Source: JBDRMV01 sp043811795 (GTDB lineage: Bacteria > CG03). Taken from it: DNA of 21,691 nt. The translations under genes and the position numbers were made by a program. Below are positions 1-7,517 of the stretch, piece after piece. How positions within the stretch are numbered: position 1 is the first letter of the stretch; every line of letters starts with the position of its first letter. The notes under the pieces were generated by a model, which saw only the letters and a program-made list of their open reading frames with translations, was not told the DNA's origin and did no database searches. Location of the stretch: NCBI GenBank assembly GCA_043811795.1, contig JBDRMV010000027.1, positions 1-21,691 on the forward strand. The letters run 5' to 3'.

Positions 1-2504
1 GCAGGCGCTCCTCCGACAATAGTAACCGTTCCTCTTATTACTCCGACCCCTACCACCGTTATAGTGGATATGACGGAATCACCCAGAGCAAGAGTGTCCG
101 GGGCAAAATAAGGCGCAGCCGCCTGAATAAAAACTTTACAATCTCCGTTTGTAGGTATTCTCTTCAGCCAGTCCCAGGAAAAATTCACATTTACTGTTCT
201 AACGCCCGTTTTGTAAACGCCATCGATCAGACTAAAATCACTCTGGCTAATCCAATCCCAGAAATCGTAGTCCATCTGTGCCTGCTGCGCGTTCAGTTCC
301 TCGTAACTCAATTTAATCGCGTCTTTTCCGTCCTGATCAAGAGAATTAAAATATCCCCACCAGTCGTTACCGCTAACGTTATAATATGCGCTTCCTACAG
401 GAATAGCAGATGCGGGTACATAGTGCGGAGCGTTATCCTCCCACATCACCTGCTCCCACTTGAAAATATCAGCGATGTCATTACCATTTGTATCTACCAC
501 TATCTTAACATTAGCGCCGCCACTGGTCATTATTAAAGAATCCGTAGACACCAAAACATAATTTATTGTAAATTCGTCATCAATATTATCACCGTTCGGC
601 GATATCTCGGCATCTCCGCCGGAGGATGTCAAAGTAATGTTGCCGAACGAAACAGGGATACCGTTACCGGCAGAACTATAATAATCGTAATCCGTAGTAC
701 CTGTGGATCCGCCTTCATCAAGCAAAGTACCGCCAGTGTCACTAATGTTAAAATTAAAATTGTATAGAATAGCGCCGTCGCTGAACCACACCTTCGTAAG
801 TCCGCCGAAGGCTTCGCCCTCATCAAACACAATATCAGCAGAGATTACCGCGCAAACATCATACTCTATTTCCGGCGTCAGGCCTGTATAACTGTAGCTG
901 ATTGGAAAATCAGCTTGAGTCACACTGGCAATATATGTATATGTTGACGGAGATTGCCAGTCTGCGGCAGAACTCTCTTTCACAAGAATTAACAGTCCCC
1001 CTGTCTGCTCGCCAAGATAGCCGATTGATCCCGCAAAACCGCCGATTGGCCCGCCGCCGGCCATGTAATCGTAATTGAACACAAAAGTCACCGAATTCGC
1101 CGTAATGTTAGTTATTTTTATAACCGTTTCTTTATTATCGACGGAATCTTTGAAAGTATAATAATGCCCTACCTGCGGCTCTATGTGGCCGTCGCCGGTG
1201 CCGGTGTTGCTAAACGTATCTACGCTGTTGACATCAGACCACGCCGTCCCCGCGTCGTATATATCGCCGTTGTAAACTTCAAGTTCCAGAACTCCGGCTG
1301 CAAAAGTTCCCGATGAAAACAAGATGTCAGCGCCGGCCCCCCATGCCTCCGGAGATTCTACTGAAAAATCATAACCGTCTCCGTCAAGCGTAAGGGTAAC
1401 ACCCGAACCGCTACCGGGGTCGGAAAGATTGAAATCAATGTCAGGGGTGGCCATCCCTTCATAAACAGTTACCGCGTCCGGAGATATCCCCCATGCTTCA
1501 GTTGTGTTATCATGCTCGCTATTTTCGTCAGAATCAATATAAGACCAGATATAATAATCAGATGCCGCTTCAATATTCCCTGCATTGTAGGAATACGGGA
1601 AACCTGTGGTGAATTGCACATTGAATACAGGAAGATTCGCCATCCCCCATGTATCAGGCGGGCCGTGGCCAATAACGATATGTAAATCTCCGGTTTGAGT
1701 CCCGATATAATCAATGGTTCCTGAAATACTTCCTGTCGTCCCGGAGGAGTCTTCCATGATAAAACTATTGACTATTTTATTTTCTGCATTTCCAACTTGA
1801 ATTTCTATTGCGGTACCTGCGGATTCATACATTCCGAACGGTTCCGCACCGTCGTCATAAACCCCATTGCCGTTGATGTCTCTGAAAGCCATGATGCCGT
1901 AAATCATATTGTCCATAATGTTTAAAAAAGTACGCGTTGGCGCGCCAAATGAACCACCCTCATTAATATCACTAAAAGAATCATAAGGGACGCCTTCAAA
2001 ATTTGTGTCTGTATAAAGACAGAGGTGAACTGTTCCGGTTGACTCTCCTGAATACTCAAAGGTTTGTACTTCAATGCTGCTGCCTCCTACCAACGGGCTG
2101 TTGAGCGCTACATCGTAATTATTCGGGCCTTCTATAACTTCAAAAGGATTGGAAGCAGACTCTCCTCTAAAATCGGTTTTCTGCGGATTGCTGGCTGAGC
2201 CCGATTGAAACAATATGGCGGAAAGACTGTAATTACCTGATTCTACGTCGGGGATTGTGTAGTTATATAAACCATTACCGGAACCGTCGTTACTGAAAGT
2301 AGGCGATAATATATCTAATTTGTGCATAGGTTCGTACGGAACAGTACTTAGCATCACGCAAAGCAGTTGACCGTCCTTGAGCCCCGCTCCTCCGTTCGCG
2401 GCCGGTAAAGTAATGGTTCCGGAGACCACGGATAATTGCACAGCGGCATAAGACAAACTACAAACTAAAACCAAAACAAAAATTCCCTTCATAAAATTTT
2501 TCAT
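1..2504 (-). CDS. Large secreted Ig-like/beta-sandwich repeat protein (3' part outside window)
   Basis: The frame is open from the ATG at 2504 to the window edge: 834 codons with no stop, C-terminus missing. The start is fixed by a GGAGG at 2511-2515, six bases upstream. An ATG 12 bases downstream is in frame but lacks that spacing. Residues 1-21 form a signal peptide (Lys, hydrophobic core, SYAA). The rest is acidic and rich in Gly, Asp, Thr and aromatics. Diverged tandem units are visible. A strand such as SGTITLPAANGG (near residue 26), SISGTIDYIGTQTG (near 255), FAGSIGYLGEQTG (near 486) and IRGTVTIVGG (near 823) opens a unit, and several units end in a Ca-loop-like FRDINGNGVYDDG or EAWG/EAFG segment and an FNLSD-type strand. 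Near residue 635 an ISPNGDNIDDEF stretch resembles the SPNGD segments that precede FlgD-like Ig domains in exported proteins. This is a surface or secreted protein of unknown ligand; no catalytic motif is seen. Confidence 0.85.
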   Translation of the reverse strand, partial: MKNFMKGIFVLVLVCSLSYAAVQLSVVSGTITLPAANGGAGLKDGQLLCVMLSTVPYEPMHKLDILSPTFSNDGSGNGLYNYTIPDVESGNYSLSAILFQSGSASNPQKTDFRGESASNPFEVIEGPNNYDVALNSPLVGGSSIEVQTFEYSGESTGTVHLCLYTDTNFEGVPYDSFSDINEGGSFGAPTRTFLNIMDNMIYGIMAFRDINGNGVYDDGAEPFGMYESAGTAIEIQVGNAENKIVNSFIMEDSSGTTGSISGTIDYIGTQTGDLHIVIGHGPPDTWGMANLPVFNVQFTTGFPYSYNAGNIEAASDYYIWSYIDSDENSEHDNTTEAWGISPDAVTVYEGMATPDIDFNLSDPGSGSGVTLTLDGDGYDFSVESPEAWGAGADILFSSGTFAAGVLELEVYNGDIYDAGTAWSDVNSVDTFSNTGTGDGHIEPQVGHYYTFKDSVDNKETVIKITNITANSVTFVFNYDYMAGGGPIGGFAGSIGYLGEQTGGLLILVKESSAADWQSPSTYTYIASVTQADFPISYSYTGLTPEIEYDVCAVISADIVFDEGEAFGGLTKVWFSDGAILYNFNFNISDTGGTLLDEGGSTGTTDYDYYSSAGNGIPVSFGNITLTSSGGDAEISPNGDNIDDEFTINYVLVSTDSLIMTSGGANVKIVVDTNGNDIADIFKWEQVMWEDNAPHYVPASAIPVGSAYYNVSGNDWWGYFNSLDQDGKDAIKLSYEELNAQQAQMDYDFWDWISQSDFSLIDGVYKTGVRTVNVNFSWDWLKRIPTNGDCKVFIQAAAPYFAPDTLALGDSVISTITVVGVGVIRGTVTIVGGAP

Positions 2505-2550
2505 AAGATTCCTCCGGAAAACGAACTTAATTGATTTCTCATCTGGCCTA

Positions 2551-2579
2551 ATTTTACAATGATTTCGGGATGATGTCAA
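2551..2579 (-). promoter_or_regulatory. Sigma70-type promoter of the secreted repeat protein
   Basis: On the minus strand TTGACA (2579-2574) is followed after exactly 17 bases by TAAAAT (2556-2551). This predicts a start site near 2544 and a leader of about 40 bases that carries the GGAGG ribosome binding site. It is one of the best promoter matches in the window, and it makes the gene an independent transcription unit rather than a continuation of the Gld-like operon. Confidence 0.75.
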
Positions 2580-2590
2580 GGATTTGCTGC

Positions 2591-2606
2591 TGTGATTTAT
2601 GTCACA
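2591..2606. promoter_or_regulatory. CRP/FNR-family operator (TGTGA-N6-TCACA)
   Basis: TGTGATTTATGTCACA is a perfect match to the CRP half-sites TGTGA-N6-TCACA. It lies 12 bases upstream of the -35 box of the secreted protein gene and 3 bases after the DUF4340 stop codon. Its centre is about 54 bases upstream of the predicted start site, between the classic class I (-61.5) and class II (-41.5) positions, so activation geometry is uncertain. As an RNA hairpin it has only a 5-bp stem and no U-tract, so it is a poor terminator. Confidence 0.6.
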
Positions 2607-2609
2607 AAA

Positions 2610-3488
2610 TTATTTTTGACTGTTTTTCTCAAGAAACTTAATGATTTTTTCCGCTTGTCCCGACGATATTTTGTATATGTCGTTTCTGCCGGTTCTTTTT
2701 GCAAGATAGAAATTCTCAACCTTCTGACCGATGTGCCACTCAAAAATTTCGCCTGAAATTTTCATTATGATTATTTTTTGCAGAGGTTTAAAATCCTGAA
2801 TCCCCTTATCGGAAAAATCAAAAGCCGACATTGCGCGGCAGAGCTGTATCGCGCCGTCAACCCCCTCGGGTTTCTTCCCCTGAAACAACCAGCCTGCGCT
2901 GCTCCTCTCAACGGTGTAGAAAAGTTTATTATCGGAAATTGAAACCGATTTTATGTCTTCCTCGGGAATGTCCGCAATTTTTCTGTCTCTGAAAAATTCA
3001 GCGGGTAGCGCAACCTCATACCTGCTGAAACCGGATGCGAGATAAACCTGCGGCTTTTTCCTGAACCTCGCGTAAAAATGAGCATAGTCCGCGCCCGCTT
3101 TTCCGATATAAACTTCTGAGGGCGCAAAATTTCGCGCCCTTACGGAAATACTTATTGCATTTTGACTGCTGACGGAATATTCAAAGTGTTTTTCCTTCGT
3201 CTCGGATATGACGGTCTCAAATTTCAGGTCCTGAATTTTATCCGACAGATTGTCAACCTTCAAGGCGTCGGCGATGTGGCTGGTTGATGTATCAACCAGC
3301 CATTTTCCGTCCTCTTTAATCAATGTGTAATTTTCGTTTTTTGAAAAATCGGTGATTTTTATACTCAGAACTTCCTTCACTTTTCCAAACGGTTTAATTC
3401 CCGAAGGAGTTTTTTTTACAAAATGATGAACCGCCGCAGCGATTACAAGAACAAAAAAAACGGCAGGAACAACAAAATTCTTTCTCAT
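2610..3488 (-). CDS. DUF4340-domain membrane-anchored protein
   Basis: This 292-residue protein has one N-terminal transmembrane anchor (about residues 5-22) and a largely beta extracytoplasmic part containing segments such as YTLIKEDGKWLVD and WLFQGKKPEGVDG. These repeated lysine- and tryptophan-containing strands are typical of DUF4340. The family is commonly encoded directly after GldG-type ABC components, as here: the start is 9 bases from the end of the GldF-GldG fusion, and the order ATPase, permease-GldG, DUF4340 is the usual one. Its biochemical role is unknown; a periplasmic partner of the ABC complex is inferred. The three genes read as one operon. Confidence 0.85.
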   Translation of the reverse strand: MRKNFVVPAVFFVLVIAAAVHHFVKKTPSGIKPFGKVKEVLSIKITDFSKNENYTLIKEDGKWLVDTSTSHIADALKVDNLSDKIQDLKFETVISETKEKHFEYSVSSQNAISISVRARNFAPSEVYIGKAGADYAHFYARFRKKPQVYLASGFSRYEVALPAEFFRDRKIADIPEEDIKSVSISDNKLFYTVERSSAGWLFQGKKPEGVDGAIQLCRAMSAFDFSDKGIQDFKPLQKIIIMKISGEIFEWHIGQKVENFYLAKRTGRNDIYKISSGQAEKIIKFLEKNSQK

Positions 3489-3497
3489 GCGCCGACT

Positions 3498-5672
3498 CTA
3501 TCCATAAATTCTTTTGAAAAATTCCCGTTTTGAAACATTTTTTCTCCAGATTACAAAACCCGCAATTAAAAGCAGAAATGAATTGCCGAAGAGATTCACA
3601 TACTTGAAAACCAGCTGGCTTGAGCGCGAGATTTTTTTCAGCGGCCTGTAGGTTATCCCTTTGCTCCTTATTTCGATCAGCGCTTCGTCCTGAACCAGCC
3701 AGTCCACAACATTCATAAAAAAAGATAAATTTGAAGCGTCCTGCGAAACCGAAGAATCCAGAAACCTTGACGTCCCGACAACCACAGCTCTTTCAGCTCC
3801 TCCTGTAACCGTAACCCCGAGGGCAAAAGGGCCTTTCTCCGCTTGTGAAGAACCGGCAAATCTCTGAAGAGGATTAAAAGCGGTTATCGTATCAAGCCAG
3901 GAGTTTTTTGAAGAGAAAACAAAACCTTCCGCACGAACGCCCGGGGCAGTATCCCTGCTAATTTCAAAAGCAGAGCAGAAAGGAAGAACCGCCCGTTCCA
4001 TTTTGGAGGTCAGCGGATTCTTCTTAAAGGAAGTCGCAACGATAAACGGCGGATAGTCAACAATGTTTGAAATTGTCATCCATCCGCGGCGCTGCTGGAC
4101 GCCGATCCTCTGATTCTCCAAATCAAGAACCGTGCCGTCAAGAACCTTTACCCCGAGAGGCGTTAAAATCTCATTAAAATTAACTTTGAGGCGTATTGCG
4201 TAAAAAGTGTCAAGAGAGATATTCAGCCGGTCAATAAAAATGCCGGCGGGAAGCGAATTGAGCATTCCCGAAAGCCATTTAAGACTGTCTCCGTTTACGG
4301 CGGCCGTAGGAGAAATTACGAGAAACGCCGAAAGCCCCTTCTCCTCCGAGCCGGCCTTCACATTTATAATCTCATATCTGTCTGCGAGCTGCGCATGAAG
4401 CAGTTCATTTTCCGAGAGATTTTTGCAGCCAAAATCATTTAGCACCGCAATTTTCTTTTTTTCCGGGTTAACAAGTTTTTGGAAAGTGGAAGAAAGCAGG
4501 TATTCAAGGCCCGATGTTTCCTTGATGTAAGGAATCACCTCTTTTCTATCCTCGTAATACATCACCAGCCCCATAAAACCCTGCTTGACCTCATATTTGT
4601 CGGCGGCAATCTTCGTGAACTGAATCGGATAAAGACCCGAAGAGCGCGCTTCTTTCATCACATCCTGATTTTCCGAAGGATTTTTCAACTCAAATTTTAT
4701 CTTCGAACGGTTGTACGACCTGTATTCCTGAAGCAGGTCAGAGGTATATTTCTTCACGTTGTGATATTCCGGCGGCAGGTCGGCGTTAAAATACGCTTTT
4801 ACGAAAACCGGCGCCTTCAGGCTCTTTACAATCTCCTTTGACGGTTTTGAAAGAGAATATTCGCCGGAGGAGGACATATCCAGCCTCACAAAATAAAATG
4901 ACACGAAGTAATTAAGAACAACCAGGATGCCTATCCCGAAAAAATAGTCGGCGTTCCATTTTTTCTTGAATGCCGAAACCACATTGTTTGCGAGAAAAAT
5001 GAAAATGCCTGAAAAACTCAGAAAATAAAGAACGTCACGGCTGTCCAGCACCCCTTTGGAAATGTTCTCAAGATGGGCATCTACGGAAATAAACGAGAAA
5101 AGGCCGGCGAAAATTTCCGGAACAAAATTCAGGATTTTGCCGACCATAAAAAAGGCAAAACAGATTGCAAAACCGATCAGATACGAGGAAACATTCTGGC
5201 TGCTGAGCGTGGAGGCAAACAACCCCGCCGCAAGATACATAGCAACAAGAAGCATGTAACCGGTATAAACGCCCGCAGCATAGCCCCAGTCAAGACGTCC
5301 TATGAAGGAAAGCGTTACCGGATAAATCAAAGAGCCGGTAAGCAGAAGAAAACCGAGAGCGAGAGCGCCGAGATATTTCCCGAAGATGAACTCCTCCGAA
5401 GTTACGGGATTCGTCAGAAGATTTTCGATTGTTCCGAACCTTTTTTCGTCCGAAACGAGCCGCATGGCAATGGCTGGGACGATAAACACCAGGAAAAGGT
5501 CAAGATTGGAAGTGAAACCTACGAGAGTCGCCTCGCCCACCAGAAATATCGACGAGGTAAAAAACCATCCGGAAATGAGCCACAGGACAATAAGGATAAT
5601 GTATGCGACGGGGCTCGTGAAATAATCCCTGATTTCTTTTTTCGCGATCGTCAAAACCGTTTTAAGCTTCAT
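3498..5672 (-). CDS. ABC-2 permease fused to GldG-like auxiliary domain (GldF-GldG fusion)
   Basis: The 724-residue protein has three parts. Residues 1 to about 260 are an ABC-2 permease: an IAKKEIRDYFTSPVAYI amphipathic start, then about six membrane helices and a DEKRFGTIENLLTNPVT loop typical of GldF/NosY-like permeases. Residues about 270-660 are an extracytoplasmic GldG-like domain starting near the EYSLSKPSKEIVKSLK segment, which includes the QEYRSYNRSKIKFELKNP region. A last helix at about 690-710 is followed by a short basic tail. In Bacteroidota, GldF and GldG are usually separate proteins that work with GldA in gliding and type IX secretion; fused forms occur widely outside gliders. 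The four-base overlap with the upstream ATPase gene (5669-5672) shows translational coupling. The exported substrate is unknown. Confidence 0.85.
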   Translation of the reverse strand: MKLKTVLTIAKKEIRDYFTSPVAYIILIVLWLISGWFFTSSIFLVGEATLVGFTSNLDLFLVFIVPAIAMRLVSDEKRFGTIENLLTNPVTSEEFIFGKYLGALALGFLLLTGSLIYPVTLSFIGRLDWGYAAGVYTGYMLLVAMYLAAGLFASTLSSQNVSSYLIGFAICFAFFMVGKILNFVPEIFAGLFSFISVDAHLENISKGVLDSRDVLYFLSFSGIFIFLANNVVSAFKKKWNADYFFGIGILVVLNYFVSFYFVRLDMSSSGEYSLSKPSKEIVKSLKAPVFVKAYFNADLPPEYHNVKKYTSDLLQEYRSYNRSKIKFELKNPSENQDVMKEARSSGLYPIQFTKIAADKYEVKQGFMGLVMYYEDRKEVIPYIKETSGLEYLLSSTFQKLVNPEKKKIAVLNDFGCKNLSENELLHAQLADRYEIINVKAGSEEKGLSAFLVISPTAAVNGDSLKWLSGMLNSLPAGIFIDRLNISLDTFYAIRLKVNFNEILTPLGVKVLDGTVLDLENQRIGVQQRRGWMTISNIVDYPPFIVATSFKKNPLTSKMERAVLPFCSAFEISRDTAPGVRAEGFVFSSKNSWLDTITAFNPLQRFAGSSQAEKGPFALGVTVTGGAERAVVVGTSRFLDSSVSQDASNLSFFMNVVDWLVQDEALIEIRSKGITYRPLKKISRSSQLVFKYVNLFGNSFLLLIAGFVIWRKNVSKREFFKRIYG

Positions 5673-6556
5673 TTTTCGCTTGTCAAACTCTTAAAAACGC
5701 TTTCAAGCCCGACTCTCTCCCTGAAAATCTCAAGAACCTTCCATTTTTCACCCGCGCAGAGATTAAAAATCCCGACGCGCACATCAACGCTGCTTTTATA
5801 CAGGACTTTAAGAACATTTCCGTTTCTTTCAATTTTTTCAACGCCGTTTATTTTTTCTATTTTCCCGAAATCATCGGGCATCTCCGCAAATTCAACGGTA
5901 ACCTGCGGGGAAAAGTGCTCGTCAACCCTGTCGGCGGGACTGTCAAGAACAATTCCCCCCTTATTTACAATGATTACCCTCGTGGAAAGCGCTTCCGCCT
6001 CGGAAAGGATGTGCGTCGAAATAATAACCGTCTTTTCCCGTCCGAGATCTTTTATCAGGGCTCTTATTTCGACCACCTGGTTGGGATCAAGTCCGATGGT
6101 CGGCTCGTCAAGAATAAGGATTTCGGGGTCATGAACAATGCTCGCGGCAAGACCGACCCGCTGCTTCAGCCCCTTTGAAAGTTCCCCTATTTTCTTTGAC
6201 ATCATGTTTTTCAGCCCGCATTTTTCAACCACGTTCTTTATCTTTCCCCTGTCGCGCATGTTTCTTAATCCGAGAACGTATCTGAGATAATCCTCCACGA
6301 ATAAATCCGGGTAAAGCGGATTTGATTCGGGCATATACCCGATGTATTTCCTGCCATCCTCGGGCGAAAGCCCTTTAATTCTGACAGAGCCGGAGGTCGC
6401 GGGAAAATAATTTGAGATTATTCTCATCGTCGTTGTTTTTCCTGCGCCGTTAGGTCCGAGAAAACCCACGATTTCGCCTTTTGAGATGTTGAACGAAATC
6501 CCGGCAAGCGCCTGAAAATCGCCGTAGAATTTTTTTACGTTTTCAAGTTCAATCAT
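5669..6556 (-). CDS. ABC transporter ATP-binding protein, GldA/NosF-like
   Basis: The 295-residue ATPase has Walker A GPNGAGKT (about 34-41), signature LSKGLKQRVGLA (126 on), Walker B ILILDEPTIGLDP (146 on) and an H-loop STH with His182. The C-terminal 70 residues form the small accessory domain seen in GldA- and NosF-like ATPases. It energises the membrane fusion protein encoded next, with which its stop overlaps by four bases. The start ATG at 6556 has no Shine-Dalgarno sequence but lies only 9 bases after a -10 box, so the mRNA is probably leaderless. The substrate cannot be deduced. Confidence 0.9.
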   Translation of the reverse strand: MIELENVKKFYGDFQALAGISFNISKGEIVGFLGPNGAGKTTTMRIISNYFPATSGSVRIKGLSPEDGRKYIGYMPESNPLYPDLFVEDYLRYVLGLRNMRDRGKIKNVVEKCGLKNMMSKKIGELSKGLKQRVGLAASIVHDPEILILDEPTIGLDPNQVVEIRALIKDLGREKTVIISTHILSEAEALSTRVIIVNKGGIVLDSPADRVDEHFSPQVTVEFAEMPDDFGKIEKINGVEKIERNGNVLKVLYKSSVDVRVGIFNLCAGEKWKVLEIFRERVGLESVFKSLTSEK

Positions 6557-6565
6557 TTCGGGTAT

Positions 6566-6595
6566 ATTTTAGACCTGTCCTTTCTGTTTTGTCAA
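6566..6595 (-). promoter_or_regulatory. Promoter of the Gld-like operon, likely leaderless
   Basis: TTGACA (6595-6590), an 18-base spacer and TAAAAT (6571-6566) stand directly before the ATG at 6556. The expected start site (about 6559) is within about three bases of the start codon, and no ribosome binding site is present. The spacer contains GGACAGGTCT, also found exactly in the hairpin repeat at 7489-7517; this may be coincidence. Confidence 0.65.
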
Positions 6596-6607
6596 GTAGC
6601 ATTAAAG

Positions 6608-6765
6608 TTTTGCTATTAAGAAACAGCGCACAAGACGGCGGATGATGGCTGACGGAGCCGTCAATCCGAGGAGTTCGGCAGCATGCCCGCAGGATTGCCG
6701 GAGCGAGCCACAGACGCGAGCGTCTTCGGAAGGCATCTCCGCCGGCGATAATGCCTATAGCAAAA
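6608..6765. repeat. GC-rich structured intergenic element bounded by a 9-bp inverted repeat
   Basis: TTTTGCTAT (6608-6616) and its reverse complement ATAGCAAAA (6757-6765) enclose about 140 bases that are visibly more GC-rich than the flanks. They contain small palindromes: GACGGAGCCGTC (6651-6662) and GACGCGAGCGTC (6713-6724), the latter running into CTTCGGAAG (6724-6732). No credible gene is present. The element fills the space between the 3' end of the glycosyltransferase operon and the Gld-like promoter. It could be a small non-autonomous mobile element, a structured RNA or a degenerate terminator region; the sequence does not decide. Confidence 0.4.
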
Positions 6766-6767
6766 TT

Positions 6768-7475
6768 TCAGAAGTAGCAAAAAAGGAACTTTGCATAGGA
6801 AAAAACCAGCGGGAAAAACCTCATTTTTGACCTGCTCTTTTTCAGCGAATAATCCATCCTTAACGGAACCTCGCAAATCCCTGCTTTGCCCCTCAAAAGC
6901 ATCAAAAGAATTTCGAGCTGTGAAATAAAACCCTTCTCCCTGATTCTTTCGGAAATCTTCAACTCTCTTATGACCTCAACCCTGTAGGCGCGAAAACCCG
7001 AAGACCAGTCCGAGACCGCAGGGCAAAATAAACGGAAAAACCGGGAAGCAATTCTGCTGACGGCAGCGCGCAGGAACGGAACCCCCTTCTGACAACCTCC
7101 CGCCCTGAACCGGGACGCAATGACGGCATCGCATCCCGGCAGTTTCTCCGCCATTTTCCATGCCGTCGCCGGCGGATGCGTGTTGTCGCAATCCATTGTT
7201 ACGACAAAATCCCTGCCCGCCGCATTTTTACAGATCCATCCGAGACCCGTTTTCAGCGCCGCTCCCAAACCCATGTTACAGGGATGCCGCAGAATTTTCA
7301 GGGGAATTTTCAGTTCTTGGGACATTTTGTCCGCAGCCCCGGCGGTTTCGTCTCCTGAACCGTCATCAACGAGAACAATCCTGTATCCGCTCATGCCGAA
7401 CACGGACAGAATATCCCGGAAGACGGGTTCTATCGCTTTTTCTTCGTTATAGCAGGCAAGAAGAAAAAAAATCAT
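6768..7475 (-). CDS. Family 2 glycosyltransferase, DPM1-like (polyprenyl-phosphate sugar synthase)
   Basis: The 235-residue GT-A protein begins with FLLACYNEEKAIEPVF. It has the nucleotide-binding VLVDDGSGDET (Asp37, Asp38), the metal-binding DCD triad (Asp95-Asp97) and the late VPLRMDYSLKKSRSKM segment, which corresponds to the acceptor-side conserved region of dolichol-phosphate mannose synthase-like enzymes. There is no clear transmembrane domain, as in soluble DPM1-type enzymes. It is the last gene of the operon, after a phosphomannomutase-type enzyme, which fits transfer of a sugar from GDP- or UDP-sugar to polyprenyl phosphate. The ATG at 7475 has no good ribosome binding site and follows a hairpin repeat. 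The exact sugar is not predictable. Confidence 0.85.
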   Translation of the reverse strand: MIFFLLACYNEEKAIEPVFRDILSVFGMSGYRIVLVDDGSGDETAGAADKMSQELKIPLKILRHPCNMGLGAALKTGLGWICKNAAGRDFVVTMDCDNTHPPATAWKMAEKLPGCDAVIASRFRAGGCQKGVPFLRAAVSRIASRFFRLFCPAVSDWSSGFRAYRVEVIRELKISERIREKGFISQLEILLMLLRGKAGICEVPLRMDYSLKKSRSKMRFFPLVFSYAKFLFCYF

Positions 7476-7488
7476 GTTAATGGTGGAA

Positions 7489-7517
7489 GGGGACAGGTCT
7501 TTTCAAGAACTGTCCCC
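7489..7517. repeat. GGGGACAG hairpin repeat overlapping the mutase stop codon
   Basis: GGGGACAG (7489-7496) pairs with CTGTCCCC (7510-7517) around a 13-base loop. The right half encodes the final Gly-Asp-Ser-Ser and stop of the upstream mutase, and the left half lies just before the glycosyltransferase start. Short GGGGACAG...CTGTCCCC palindromes are, to my knowledge, dispersed in many environmental bacterial genomes, so an inserted repeat is likely. It is not followed by a U-tract on the transcribed strand. Confidence 0.55.

Noticed and set aside
2591..2606. The CRP-like palindrome as a rho-independent terminator of the Gld-like operon
   Set aside because: Only a 5-bp stem and no U-tract on the transcribed strand.
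5073..6134. Long plus-strand open frame (353 codons) opposite the Gld-like ABC genes
   Set aside because: It is antisense to two well-supported genes, has an arginine- and lysine-rich low-complexity translation with no domain, and arises from their codon bias.
6661..6876. Minus-strand frame running from the glycosyltransferase end into the GC-rich spacer
   Set aside because: It overlaps the conserved C-terminus of the GT2 in another frame, and its translation resembles nothing.
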